Origin: Vigna angularis
Taxonomy: Eukaryota > Streptophyta > Magnoliopsida > Fabales > Fabaceae
Length of the DNA stretch: 64,000 bases
Reading direction: 5' to 3'
NCBI RefSeq assembly: GCF_016808095.1
Contig: NC_068976.1
Span: forward strand, 1,384,001 to 1,448,000
Shown: one piece after another, positions 25,266 through 36,828 of the stretch
Layout of the letters: each line of letters opens with the position of its first letter
Position numbering within the stretch: position 1 is the stretch's first letter
The notes under the pieces: model-generated
Databases searched by the model: none
What the model was told of the DNA's origin: nothing
Seen by the model: the letters and a program-made list of their open reading frames with translations, nothing else
Position numbers and translations under genes: made by a program

Positions 25266-27562
25266 TGATGAATCATTATTTTCTTCACTTCACTTAGTTT
25301 ATTGTACTAAAATTAATCAGGGAATTATGCTTAATTGTCCAGTATTTTCCCGTTTTTATTAATTGTGCTTAATTTGATCAGAAATTCTTATTTTAGTTAA
25401 TTTGAATTATCTGAGACTAATTCTTTACATTATTGAGTGCAGGGAAAATTCTGTAAATATTTTAGGATAGTTGGAAGAATATTCATTTACACAATCTGTT
25501 GGAAGAATCTACGCTACAGTGATTTAATGTGTGTTGGTCTCTAATGAAACATTTTTTATGGAATTTGTAGAAGAAAACAATTTGCCTAACACACATACAC
25601 ATGACACGGCCCATTCATTTTTGCCAAGCATTGGAGAATTATTTTTAGAATGTGGCCGTGAAGCATAGAGGGGCACATACAACATCTCACGGTTTTGGAA
25701 GATGGTAAGAAGACTTGGCCCGCTTAAAAAAAAAGAAAAAGAAGAAGCCTTCACTTTGTTCAAATAAGAGAAGCAATTCTCGTTCCTTTTCTATGAAAGC
25801 AAATGGCCATTGTGAAGAATAATGGAAGGGGTCACCACTTTGAAAACTCACGTAAAAAAAGGGAAGTGGTCACGGCCCACATGGAAAAGAAGGAAGTGCA
25901 GATTTGTTTTACATGCCACACAATCTTTTGGTTTTGGCATTTGAAAAAGAGGCTCACGGAACCAATAGGCAAAGCACACGGCCATTCATTTTGGCAACAT
26001 GTTTTGGAATAAAAAAAGTTGAAGGGGGCCACGTTGAGCTCACTTTTGACAACCACGTTTTCCCAAATTCAAAAGAGAGCAAGCTCTTGGTTTTGTCACG
26101 GCTTTCACGGTTTTCCTCCATGCTGAGAATTAATTTTCTTGGCACTAGGTGCAGCACACAACAGCTTGGAAGTGAAGCACATCACCGTCCAGCAGTGCAG
26201 CCACCAAAGAAGTGAAGCTCACGGCCTGGATGGTGCCACAGGGTGAAGGAGCGCTGTCACGGTGGGGGCTGGAAGAAGGTTGATCTATCTCTGCAGCAGC
26301 AGCAGCCACATTTACGTTCAACACCTTACTCCATTCCAGCAAGCTCCTCGGTCCAACATCTATCTACATCCAGTAGCTTGGACTTTGCTTGTACACATTC
26401 ATTCACCAAGAAGGAGGCTAGCATCACAAAGATGGGTTTATTTATCTTGATGTCCAGCCACATGGAAATAAAAGGTGCATGTGCAGATTTTAACTCTCTT
26501 CCACTTCACACAAGCTTGAGGTGCTCACGGTGATTATGCTGGAGAAAAGAAAGCAAGGCATAGAGGTGGATGAAGAAGCCACAATCACGGTGCAGCAGCT
26601 GGTCCAATTGAGAAAGATGCTCCACGGTCTTAGACTTGAAGAAGGAGAACGTCCAGCAGCTACAACTTGTGAAGAGAGAAGATTTGATTCTTAGAATGGA
26701 GAAGGAAGGAGAAGGGAGCTACAGCTGGAATGGTGTGTTCACTGAACAAGCTCAAGAAGAAAACAAGAGATGGACGTGTGAAAGAAGGATGAAACGTTGG
26801 AATCCAGCAAGGTTGAAGCCACCACCGAAGAAGAGTGTCACGGCTGGAAGGAAATTCATTCATTGGCTGAAGAGATTTGTGGAGGGTCCCACCCTATTTC
26901 TTTGGCAAATATAGGGGTGAAGAAAGTCTTCAGGCTATGGGGAGACAAAAACGAAACACGGCTGGAATCAAGGAGGAGTACACAGGAACATGCTTTAGAA
27001 TTGGCTATAAAAGAGAATTAGCAGCCAGAGATGAGAGGAGGAGATTTTAGGAGTAGTGTAGTATAGAAGTCACGGTCCTGGAAGAGGCTCTCTGCCTCTT
27101 CCTCTTTTAAGAGTTCTATTTTAAACAGTGCAAATGCTTTAATCTCTGAAGCAGTGGAAGTGTTACAGTTTTCTCGCTGGAATTTTTAATTTAAGAAGTT
27201 GAATCTTGATAAATTTCATTTTCAGTCAAGTATTTTTATTTTTACTATCTTTTTTTATTTTACCGTTTATTGTTTTATGCATCGTTAAATTTTACCGTTA
27301 TACATATTTACTGTTCCGTTTTTACCGTTTGATTTTACCATCGTTAAAATTTATTTCAACGTTTTTAATTTTAATCGTGTTTTCCAATTTTCATTTTATA
27401 GCATCCAAACAAAAATCACAAACTCCCCCCACTTCCTGTGTAAAATCTGAGACTAAACCGACAAAAATTGGTCCTTGAGAGACGACCTAGGAGTCACTTC
27501 CTAGTCCTGTACTGCATTAATTTTGTTCTATCAAATTTGTATGACCGCGACAGTCGTACTCA
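25266..27562 (+). repeat. 5' LTR of the gag-only element
   Basis: The LTR starts TGATGAATCATT and ends CAGTCGTACTCA. It contains a TATA box (TATAAAA at 27006-27012) and about 16 scattered CACGG/CCGTG motifs. The open frames inside it are repeated identically in the 3' LTR and have no domain. Confidence 0.95.
27006..27012 (+). promoter_or_regulatory. TATA box in 5' LTR
   Basis: TATAAAA in the context 'ggctataaaagag', about 550 bp before the LTR end. It probably marks the start of the R region. The same box is at 32536-32542 in the 3' LTR. Confidence 0.6.
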
Positions 27563-27567
27563 AATTT

Positions 27568-27585
27568 TGGCGCCGCTGCCGGGGA
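27568..27585 (+). promoter_or_regulatory. Primer-binding site, tRNA-Asp type
   Basis: TGGCGCCGCTGCCGGGGA lies five bases after the LTR end. It differs by one base from the Athila-type site TGGCGCCGTTGCCGGGGA seen antisense at 52127-52144. Confidence 0.88.
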
Positions 27586-27950
27586 CCAATAACAGTTTGG
27601 TTTTAGATTTTTGTTGTGTAAATTTTTGTTCTGTTAATATGTGTGTTTTGTGTGTTTTGTGTTTTGCATTTTTGTAGGCGACAACGACACCTTCAGCAAA
27701 TTTTGGCGGCGTTGTCACTTCAGTTCCAGGTTTTTTGTTTTATATTTTTACTGTGTTAATATATATTGTGTATATATGTGTTTAATTGTGCTATGTTCTG
27801 TATTTAGTAATTAAAAAAAAAATTAAAAAAAAATTAATTAATTTTTTTTTACTATTGATGTTCTGTCTTGTGTGTGCTTGTAGCATGTATAAATGTGTTT
27901 AGTTTATCTGTTTCGTAATTTTTAGTTTTTAGTTTTTATTTTTATTTTCC

Positions 27951-29345
27951 ATGTCTACCTATTTTAATTTTGTGAATAGTGCTTATTCTGCGAGTGCCTG
28001 TAATTATGATTCTCTTTCTGCATATTACTCTGATTCTTGTGTTGATTTTAATACTGAGAAAAATATGGATCATCCTCAATTTCCTGAGCTCACTTCTCGT
28101 GAGCCGGTCCCACCTACAAAGGATGATATTCATTGCGTTCTTAGCACTGGACTGATATATCTGCTCCCTAAGTTTCATGGTTTTGCCGGAGAATGCCCAC
28201 ATAGACATTTGGAGGAGTTCCACAACATTTGCTCTTCAATGAAGCCTCCACATGTCCCTCTTGATCACATTTTCTTGAGGGCATTTCCGCACTCATTACA
28301 AGGAGCAGCTAAGGATTGGCAAGACTCTCTTCCTCTAGGATCTGTTACCGATTGGGGATATCTTGAGCTTCAGTTTCTGAGCAAATTCTCCCTTGAGCAG
28401 TATAGATACATCAATGGTCCTGAGTGGAATGATCTTAACAATGAATGGTACGATACCCCACAAGATCATTATCTAGAACCACCATTCCAGAATACTTTCA
28501 TGCCTACACCAGTCCAACAACAACAGAGTCAGCAATATGATGCTCCTGCCCAAGTAGCTCCTCAGCCTTCTACTTCTGAACCTACAATGAAGGAGTTACT
28601 GGAGCAGATAACCATGAAGAGCATTCAGTTCGAGAAAATCAAGCAGGAAACTCAAGCTGCCATGAAGAATCTGACTGATCAGATCGGGCAGATTCCCACT
28701 CTTTCACTTGAGGAGACTGCTGAAGATTTTGAGGCCCAAGCAGGAATAAGAAATACTTTTGAGCCAGGTAGACCACTTTCATTTTCCACCAACATACCTC
28801 AATTTGATTGTATTGATGATTATGCTGTTGAGAGGTATGTTGATAATTATGATATTGATGAGCATGCTCTTAATTCTAACTTTCTGCATGATGAAAACAA
28901 ATGTTTGCTATCACATCCAAATGTTTATTCTTCATGCACTGAACATGAATCTGAGTTTGTGGTTGATATTGTTTCTGAATTTAAAAGTGATTCATGTTCT
29001 GAGAGTATAATTGAGGTTCAGTATGATAATTTTGGTGTTATACCCCTGCATGAAATTTCTGTAGTGCCACATTGCACTAACCATGTTGCAGGAGGTACGT
29101 ATAAACTTGATAAGCAGACACCCACAATTGAAGACAAAGGTGCGAGTACCCAGAACTGTTTCAACAACAATAGGCACTTGCTGAACCTGCTCATCAACAA
29201 TCACTGCTTGGATCCAGCTGTGGAAAACATTTCACTGCTAGATCAGATCTGGAGGATGAAGCAGTTCGTCCTCAAAACTTCATGGCTGGATCGTGAAGAG
29301 GAAAACATCTCCCTAATGATCCAAAATTGGCAGCTTCCACCATAA
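27951..29345 (+). CDS. Athila-like gag protein, internally shortened
   Basis: A 464-residue uninterrupted ORF. Residues ~45-145 match the Athila/gypsy retrotrans_gag domain: 'PKFHGFAGECPHRHLEEF', 'ICSSMKP', 'IFLRAFPHSLQGAAKDW', 'LPLGSVTDW' and 'LQFLSKFS'. Family members normally continue with a further ~100-150 residues of gag ('...RQQxGESFxEYWERFKxLC...'). Here this part is missing, and the chain goes directly into a Q/P-rich linker and a helical segment (about residues 205-245, 'MKELLEQITMKSIQFEKIKQ') that could form a coiled coil. The C-terminal half is acidic and has no zinc knuckle or protease. Gag normally forms the virus-like particle. The intact frame in a recent insertion suggests that it is, or was lately, under use, but expression is not shown here. 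Confidence 0.85.
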   Translation: MSTYFNFVNSAYSASACNYDSLSAYYSDSCVDFNTEKNMDHPQFPELTSREPVPPTKDDIHCVLSTGLIYLLPKFHGFAGECPHRHLEEFHNICSSMKPPHVPLDHIFLRAFPHSLQGAAKDWQDSLPLGSVTDWGYLELQFLSKFSLEQYRYINGPEWNDLNNEWYDTPQDHYLEPPFQNTFMPTPVQQQQSQQYDAPAQVAPQPSTSEPTMKELLEQITMKSIQFEKIKQETQAAMKNLTDQIGQIPTLSLEETAEDFEAQAGIRNTFEPGRPLSFSTNIPQFDCIDDYAVERYVDNYDIDEHALNSNFLHDENKCLLSHPNVYSSCTEHESEFVVDIVSEFKSDSCSESIIEVQYDNFGVIPLHEISVVPHCTNHVAGGTYKLDKQTPTIEDKGASTQNCFNNNRHLLNLLINNHCLDPAVENISLLDQIWRMKQFVLKTSWLDREEENISLMIQNWQLPP

Positions 29346-30795
29346 CCTACGGGAGTTTGCATTTTCTTTCTCTCCCTTTTTCCTTACTTTATTGCATTTG
29401 TCCATAATATGTTTCCTGTTTTGATTGCTGATGACATGCCTAGAACACATTGAGGACAATGTGTAGTTTAAGTGTGGTCTATTGGGAGAGATTCTGAATT
29501 TTTCTTTGTTTTGTGTCTTTTTTGTGTTAATTTTTTTGTTTTTGTGTGCTAAATTTTTTCTATTTTAAGTTGTTTTTAGTGTGTTTTGTGTGCAATAAAT
29601 TTTACATTTTTCTCTTGATTTCTGGACTTTGTCTAAGTTGTAGATTTTTCCTTCACTTGATTAATGCTTATAGTTTGAAATCCTTTCTTTTCTCTGCTTG
29701 GAAGATGATTATGCATTTAAGAGGTTGAATTAATTATGACACAAACACCCTGTGTGAGATTTGAGCCACTTTATTTTCTTTCTTGTGTGTGATATGTCTC
29801 TTGATTGCTTTCACATATGCCTTGACTTGATTCTTTTTGATAATTCTTGATGGATATGCATGTTTAGAAATGATAAAGGCATTTTATTTCTTGAGCCTCG
29901 TTAGCCAAATAAGCCTACCTTGTTATTATCCTTTGATAACCCCTTTGAGCCTATACTGTATCCATTTCTTTGTTTTAAAGCTCATACATTGACCCTAAGT
30001 GAAAAATAATGATTACCTAAACCTTGGGAAAGTCTGGAGCTATAGAAGTGTTTTGTGAAAAAGTGTGGTCTCCTTGGGGATTCTGATAAATTGGCTAGTT
30101 GGTTCCTCATCTTGTTCTATGTTGGAAATATAATTTCTATCCTGTTGTGTGATAAAGAGAGAAAAGAAAAGAGACAGGATGTATGAAAATGATGAGAAAA
30201 ATAAGAAAAACAATTTTGTGAATAATGGAGTCGAGAAGAGGATTGAATTAGAGGTTTGGGTGATATTTGACTGTATTTACACTTTTTCCCCATTGCTCCT
30301 CTATTTCCTCTGAGCTATAACTACTTATCTATATTTTATCCTCCCCTGTCCTTGGCCCCATTACAACCCAGTAAAGACCTTTAGATCTGAACATGCATAT
30401 GTTTTAAGTGTTGATATTAGAAACTTGTCAAGTCTACTTGTGTTTGTTTTCTTGAGTACATCGAGTTGAAATTATTTACCTTAAACACTTGAGAGAAACA
30501 CCGATAGTGCATTCGTGAGGTTTTGTTATTTTTGAATCACCTCTTAAGCTGAATAATTATTTTACCATGTTTTGAATTGCTTGGATGATTTTTGTAAGTA
30601 TTTGCTTTCTTTGATTTTGTGTTGGATATTGTCTACATCTTTTCGTTATCCAGATTTCTTGAGAACTCTGTAAATCTGTTTTTCTTGTGAGTCTTTATGC
30701 TGCATTTGTGTCACTCCTTTGATGTCCTTTGAACCATTCCCTGATTTGAGTCTTGATTTTGCCCAGGAGTGCAAAAGACTAAGTGTGGTCTATTT
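29346..30795 (+). other. 3' non-coding region of the gag-only element
   Basis: No coding domain. It starts with an Athila-like 3' block ('attgaggacaatgtgtagtt', then 'taagtgtggtctattg') at 29448-29482 and ends with a second copy of the tract ('ctaagtgtggtctatttt', 30779-30795) just before the 3' LTR. The second copy is in the polypurine-tract position. Confidence 0.7.
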
Positions 30796-33092
30796 TGATG
30801 AATCATTATTTTCTTCACTTCACTTAGTTTATTGTACTAAAATTAATCAGGGAATTATGCTTAATTGTCCAGTATTTTCCCGTTTTTATTAATTGTGCTT
30901 AATTTGATCAGAAATTCTTATTTTAGTTAATTTGAATTATCTGAGACTAATTCTTTACATTATTGAGTGCAGGGAAAATTCTGTAAATATTTTAGGATAG
31001 TTGGAAGAATATTCATTTACACAATCTGTTGGAAGAATCTACGCTACAGTGATTTAATGTGTGTTGGTCTCTAATGAAACATTTTTTATGGAATTTGTAG
31101 AAGAAAACAATTTGCCTAACACACATACACATGACACGGCCCATTCATTTTTGCCAAGCATTGGAGAATTATTTTTAGAATGTGGCCGTGAAGCATAGAG
31201 GGGCACATACAACATCTCACGGTTTTGGAAGATGGTAAGAAGACTTGGCCCGCTTAAAAAAAAAGAAAAAGAAGAAGCCTTCACTTTGTTCAAATAAGAG
31301 AAGCAATTCTCGTTCCTTTTCTATGAAAGCAAATGGCCATTGTGAAGAATAATGGAAGGGGTCACCACTTTGAAAACTCACGTAAAAAAAGGGAAGTGGT
31401 CACGGCCCACATGGAAAAGAAGGAAGTGCAGATTTGTTTTACATGCCACACAATCTTTTGGTTTTGGCATTTGAAAAAGAGGCTCACGGAACCAATAGGC
31501 AAAGCACACGGCCATTCATTTTGGCAACATGTTTTGGAATAAAAAAAGTTGAAGGGGGCCACGTTGAGCTCACTTTTGACAACCACGTTTTCCCAAATTC
31601 AAAAGAGAGCAAGCTCTTGGTTTTGTCACGGCTTTCACGGTTTTCCTCCATGCTGAGAATTAATTTTCTTGGCACTAGGTGCAGCACACAACAGCTTGGA
31701 AGTGAAGCACATCACCGTCCAGCAGTGCAGCCACCAAAGAAGTGAAGCTCACGGCCTGGATGGTGCCACAGGGTGAAGGAGCGCTGTCACGGTGGGGGCT
31801 GGAAGAAGGTTGATCTATCTCTGCAGCAGCAGCAGCCACATTTACGTTCAACACCTTACTCCATTCCAGCAAGCTCCTCGGTCCAACATCTATCTACATC
31901 CAGTAGCTTGGACTTTGCTTGTACACATTCATTCACCAAGAAGGAGGCTAGCATCACAAAGATGGGTTTATTTATCTTGATGTCCAGCCACATGGAAATA
32001 AAAGGTGCATGTGCAGATTTTAACTCTCTTCCACTTCACACAAGCTTGAGGTGCTCACGGTGATTATGCTGGAGAAAAGAAAGCAAGGCATAGAGGTGGA
32101 TGAAGAAGCCACAATCACGGTGCAGCAGCTGGTCCAATTGAGAAAGATGCTCCACGGTCTTAGACTTGAAGAAGGAGAACGTCCAGCAGCTACAACTTGT
32201 GAAGAGAGAAGATTTGATTCTTAGAATGGAGAAGGAAGGAGAAGGGAGCTACAGCTGGAATGGTGTGTTCACTGAACAAGCTCAAGAAGAAAACAAGAGA
32301 TGGACGTGTGAAAGAAGGATGAAACGTTGGAATCCAGCAAGGTTGAAGCCACCACCGAAGAAGAGTGTCACGGCTGGAAGGAAATTCATTCATTGGCTGA
32401 AGAGATTTGTGGAGGGTCCCACCCTATTTCTTTGGCAAATATAGGGGTGAAGAAAGTCTTCAGGCTATGGGGAGACAAAAACGAAACACGGCTGGAATCA
32501 AGGAGGAGTACACAGGAACATGCTTTAGAATTGGCTATAAAAGAGAATTAGCAGCCAGAGATGAGAGGAGGAGATTTTAGGAGTAGTGTAGTATAGAAGT
32601 CACGGTCCTGGAAGAGGCTCTCTGCCTCTTCCTCTTTTAAGAGTTCTATTTTAAACAGTGCAAATGCTTTAATCTCTGAAGCAGTGGAAGTGTTACAGTT
32701 TTCTCGCTGGAATTTTTAATTTAAGAAGTTGAATCTTGATAAATTTCATTTTCAGTCAAGTATTTTTATTTTTACTATCTTTTTTTATTTTACCGTTTAT
32801 TGTTTTATGCATCGTTAAATTTTACCGTTATACATATTTACTGTTCCGTTTTTACCGTTTGATTTTACCATCGTTAAAATTTATTTCAACGTTTTTAATT
32901 TTAATCGTGTTTTCCAATTTTCATTTTATAGCATCCAAACAAAAATCACAAACTCCCCCCACTTCCTGTGTAAAATCTGAGACTAAACCGACAAAAATTG
33001 GTCCTTGAGAGACGACCTAGGAGTCACTTCCTAGTCCTGTACTGCATTAATTTTGTCATATCAAATTTGTATGACCGCGACAGTCGTACTCA
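30796..33092 (+). repeat. 3' LTR of the gag-only element
   Basis: Same length as the 5' LTR and, by reading, identical except for two substitutions at about 33057-33059. It is followed by the target duplication GACAT and the remaining copia sequence. Confidence 0.95.
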
Positions 33093-33097
33093 GACAT

Positions 33098-34787
33098 ACC
33101 AACCCAAAAGACTCCTCCTAACTAACAAATCATACAGGTTACTCCATATAAATCTCTTCTTGCAAATCTCCATTGACAAATTCATTTTTGACATCCAGTT
33201 GATAAAGTGGTCATTGTTCAAGAGTCGCCATGACTATAAATAAATGAACAAATGTCATCTTTGCCATTGGAGAAAAAGTATCACCATAATCTAACCCAAA
33301 AAAATTTTATGTAACATTTGGCCACAAGACAAGCTTTGAGGCGATCAATAGTTCCATCAGAACCAACTTTGATGGCAAAAAGTCACCAACCAACAACAAA
33401 GTTTCCAAATGGTAATGGGACAAGCTTTCAAGTTCCACTATTTTGAAGAGCACTTAGTTCATCTAGCATGGTCTGAAGCTAATCAGGATAGGCTAAGGCA
33501 TCAGTAACAAATTTTGGGATGGTCACAAAAGAAATAAATGAAAGATTGTATAAAAAGGTGAAGATAATATATGATAACATAAAGCAATATAATGTGGAGA
33601 GAGATTACGAGTAGAACATATACCTTTTCAGAGAGCAATTGGAAGGGTAGACTAAATTGTTAGAGCCGAAGAGAAAAAGCAATTGGCACTTGAATTGAGT
33701 TACTTGGTGGTTGTATTTGAGAAACACCTGATGGACTAAGCATAATTGAAGGAACATAAATAACAAGAATATTGATAGTATTGAAAGAAGACATATCAAA
33801 AGAAGAATGATCGTTACAATAAAAGGAAGACTCGTTGAAGGTGACATTTGCAAAAACAAAATAAAGATTAAGAGAAAGAGAAAAACACCTGTATCCTTCC
33901 TTTGATCTAGTAAAGCCTAATAAAACACATTTGTGTGATCGAGGAGCTAACTTATCAAGACCAGAACTAAAATTATGAACAAAACATGTAGACCCAAAAA
34001 TTTTAAAGGTAAGGGGTGAAGAGGTTCATGAGGAAATAAAATAGAATGAGGTATTTTCTTATTTAAAATAGAAGAGGTCATGCGATTAATGAGATAATAG
34101 GCAGTAAGAATAGCATCACCCAAAAAAAATTATGGAATGTTATCATGAATTAAAATAGTGCGATTTGTTTCAACAAGATGTCTATTTTTGCGTTCAGTCG
34201 CCCCATTTTGTTGAGGTGTATAAGCACATGAAGTTTGATGGAAAATACCATGAGAAGCCATTAATTATGTAAAAGAATGGGAAATATATACATGACCATT
34301 ATCATTGTGCAAAGTTTGAATAGAAACATCAAACTGAGTTTTAATTTCATTATGAAAGATTTGAAAAATATACAATAAATCAAAGTAATTTTTCATTAAG
34401 AATAGCCAAGTATAATTTTTCATCAATAAAATTAACAAAATATTGAAAAACTAAATTAGACTTAACACAAATAGGTCTCAAAATGTCGGAATGGACTAAG
34501 ACAAAAGAAGACGAAGCACACTGTGAGACACTATGAAGAAAGGAACTACAAATATTATTTCCTAATTGACATGACTCACAAACCAAATTGGACAACTTGG
34601 ATAAGCTAGGAACAAGTTGTTGCAATTTGGCAAGACTGGAATGACGTAACTGAGCATGAAGAAGACATGGAGACTCCGTAATCATGCCAACATATGTAGA
34701 GGGGCAAAGATGATAAAGACCATGAGACTCACATATGGTGTCAATCACCTGTCTCGAACTTCGATCCTATCACAAACAAAATCTTTG
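33098..34787 (-). pseudogene. Copia reverse transcriptase/integrase, middle part
   Basis: The minus strand continues the copia pol. The best-preserved frame (34380-34748) reads 'ESHGLYHL', 'LLHAQLRHSSLAKLQQLVPSL', 'CESCQLG' and 'VHSDI'. These are the pre-integrase zinc-binding region and the start of the integrase core, and can be aligned with 44170-44480 of the plus-strand copia. Changes at expected His/Gly positions and many stops in the rest show decay. It is cut at 34787 by the Mutator-like element. Confidence 0.78.
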
Positions 34788-34796
34788 TTAAAAAAT

Positions 34797-36340
34797 GGTT
34801 AAACCCCTTTAATTGTCCCTATTTATGTAGGGTTTTCCCAGTTCGATCCCCTTTCTTTTAAAATTCCCAATTGAGTCCTAAATAGTGCTAATTTGAATCA
34901 ATTGGGCCTCTGCCGTTAAATTTGGCTTAACGGGGTTAAGTTTTTGCTGAGGTTGGAAGTTGACGTGGCAAGTTTTTTAAACCTGACATTCACATAGCTC
35001 TATGTGGAATTTAAAAATATTTTAACATTTTGATTAAAAAAAAGTCATTTTCCATTACAGTCAAGCACCATCCAGAACCAGAGAACCCAATCGCGCAAAA
35101 CCACCATCATCTTCATCGTGCACCATCAACCTGGGATCAAGTAACCAAAAAATCAAAATTGTGACTCTGCCATGTTCACTTTAATTCATCTTCGTCCATC
35201 CAGCACCACAAAGGCAAATCGTCGCCACCATGGCCAACGTAACCAGTGCTCAAGCTCTTCGCACGCAACCGAACTCATCATCATCTATTTTCTTCTCCAT
35301 TAAACCATTTGAAACCTGTAAAGAGAAAACAGAATCACAAATCTGAAAAAGCCCCAAATTAGTCACGAACCCTAAATCACGCTAGACACAAAATGCGAGA
35401 CTTTCGAATCTCCATAAAACCAATTTCAATTCAAAGCCTAGAATTGAAACCCCTAGAGCGGGTAGAAACCAAAACCACTGATAATGCTAGGGTGAACCAG
35501 TCGGAGATCGAGATTCGGCGCCACCTAAAGCTTCGTCGGCTCCTCCACCCACTATTGGTAACCTCACCTCGCTAAAAAACTTGAACTTATCAAAAAATGG
35601 TTTGTTTGGCAATATCCCAAACAACATTTCAGGTTTGAAAAACGTTGAACAAATTGAACTATTTGAAAACCAGCTTTCTGGTGAATTACCTTAAGGTTTA
35701 GGAAACCTTAGTACTTTAATTCTCTTGGACCTCTCTCAGAACACTCTCACAGGGGAACTACCACATGCAATAGCCTCTTTGCGTCTCTATTCTCTCAACC
35801 TAAATGAAAACCTTCTCGCGAGGGGGGGGGGGGGGGAATTCATAAAATTTTAGCTTCAAATCCCAACCTGCATCAGCTGAAACTCTTCAACAACAACTTC
35901 ACTGGGAAACTTTCACAAGATTTGGGACAAAACTCAAACATACAAGATCATTTCGAGACTCTTATTACGTTCGTGAATCCCTTCTCAAGAACGCTCCCTG
36001 AGCAATACGATTTGACAAACCTCCAACCGCTTGCGTTTGCTGGCGGAGAAGGCCCACTGCACTATTGACGAGTTATAAGGTAGGGCTAGGAATCCTGTAG
36101 AGAGAGTAAAAAAAAATTAAAATCTTTCTTTTATCAAATTCCACGTGAGAATGTCATGTTTCAAAAACTAGTCATGTCAATATTCCACCCATCAAAAATT
36201 TAACTCCGTTAAGTCAATTTAACGGTAGGGATCTAATTGACTCAAATTAGAACTATTTAGGACTCAATTAGGAATATTAAAAGAACGGGGTCGAACTGGG
36301 AAAACTCTACGTAAATAAGGACAACTAAAGCGGTTTAACC
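34797..36340. mobile_element. Mutator-like element carrying a host gene fragment (Pack-MULE)
   Basis: Terminal inverted repeats of roughly 150 bp start GGTTAAACC(C/G)CTTTA(A/G)TTGTCC. They share 'gttttcccagttcga', 'ttgagtcctaaatag' and 'ccgttaaatt', read inward from both ends. A perfect 9-bp target duplication TTAAAAAAT lies at 34788-34796 and 36341-36349. Long inverted repeats with 9-bp duplications define Mutator-like elements. The 1.2-kb interior has no transposase; instead it holds a leucine-rich-repeat receptor kinase fragment (35551-36070). It sits in the antisense copia integrase/protease region. Confidence 0.92.
35551..36070 (+). pseudogene. Captured LRR receptor-like kinase fragment (HAESA/HSL-like)
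   Basis: Translation gives consecutive plant-type leucine-rich repeats: 'GNLTSLKNLNLSKNGLFGNI', then 'ISGLKNVEQIELFENQLSGE', 'LGNLSTLILLDLSQNTLTGE' and 'LYSLNLNENLLA'. After a run of about 14 G and a frame change come 'NPNLHQLKLFNNNFTGKL' and 'LGQNSNIQD'. The order and wording resemble the extracellular LRRs of HAESA-like receptor kinases (assignment from memory of the family). An in-frame stop follows 'SGELP', and the G-run breaks the frame, so it cannot make a receptor. No transmembrane or kinase part is present. It lies wholly inside the Mutator-like element. Confidence 0.82.
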
Positions 36341-36349
36341 TTAAAAAAT

Positions 36350-36825
36350 ATATCACAATCAAGAGAACGAGTTAGACGACTAATGGATAATATGTTAAAA
36401 GGAAACCCAGGGACATAAAGAACATTATCAGTGGATAAAAAAGGACAAATGTTTACAATCCCAACATCATGAGCTAAAATTTTACATTCATCAGCCATTG
36501 TAACAAAAGGTAAAGGATTAAGAGAGAACAAAGAGAAAAATAAAGATTTGTTACCAATAATATTATCTACAACTCCTGAGTCAAAAAGATGTGCATGTGT
36601 GTGCTATAGATGTAATGGAACTAGAAGTTTGTTAATCCTTATACCATTTAAGAAATGTACTGAAAATAACAGAGTCATCGGTAATATCGGATGAAAGAAA
36701 TCCCCAATAGGTGATTGTGAGGGAGAAACAGTCGGAACAATAGCAGCAGATCTAGGAGGGCAACCATATAATGCATAATACCACAATGGTCACACTTGAT
36801 ACGTCATTTTCCAAGCTTACGAGAG
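36350..36825 (-). pseudogene. Copia protease and zinc-knuckle fragment
   Basis: The minus-strand frame at 36325-36531 contains 'VTMADECKILAHDVGIVNI', 'NVLYVPGFPFNILSISRLTR' and 'LDCDIFF'. These are the residues after the catalytic Asp in copia proteases and match 43960-44120 of the plus-strand copy. Further into the sense direction, at about 36775-36825, 'KCDHCG' begins the CCHC zinc knuckle. The frame is interrupted, so it is a relic. Confidence 0.75.
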
Positions 36826-36828
36826 TGA

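Larger units (their letters stand above)
25266..33092 (+). mobile_element. Gag-only Athila-like LTR retrotransposon (TR-GAG type), very young
   Basis: Two 2297-bp LTRs (25266-27562, 30796-33092) differ only at two adjacent-region bases near their 3' ends ('gttcta' versus 'gtcata'). A perfect target duplication GACAT flanks the element (25261-25265, 33093-33097). A tRNA-Asp-type primer-binding site TGGCGCCGCTGCCGGGGA lies at 27568-27585. The 3.2-kb interior carries one gag ORF (27951-29345) and no protease, reverse transcriptase, RNase H or integrase. It therefore matches the plan described for terminal-repeat retrotransposons with GAG domain, which need enzymes from an autonomous relative. 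It is inserted in the antisense copia element. Confidence 0.93.

Noticed and set aside
26145..27021. Cluster of overlapping small frames on both strands, repeated at 31675-32551
   Set aside because: They lie inside the two LTRs of the gag-only element and are identical because the LTRs are; there is no domain.
34841..34860. 'gttcgatcccc' as part of a tRNA T-arm
   Set aside because: No acceptor stem, anticodon arm or D-arm around it; it belongs to the terminal inverted repeat of the Mutator-like element.
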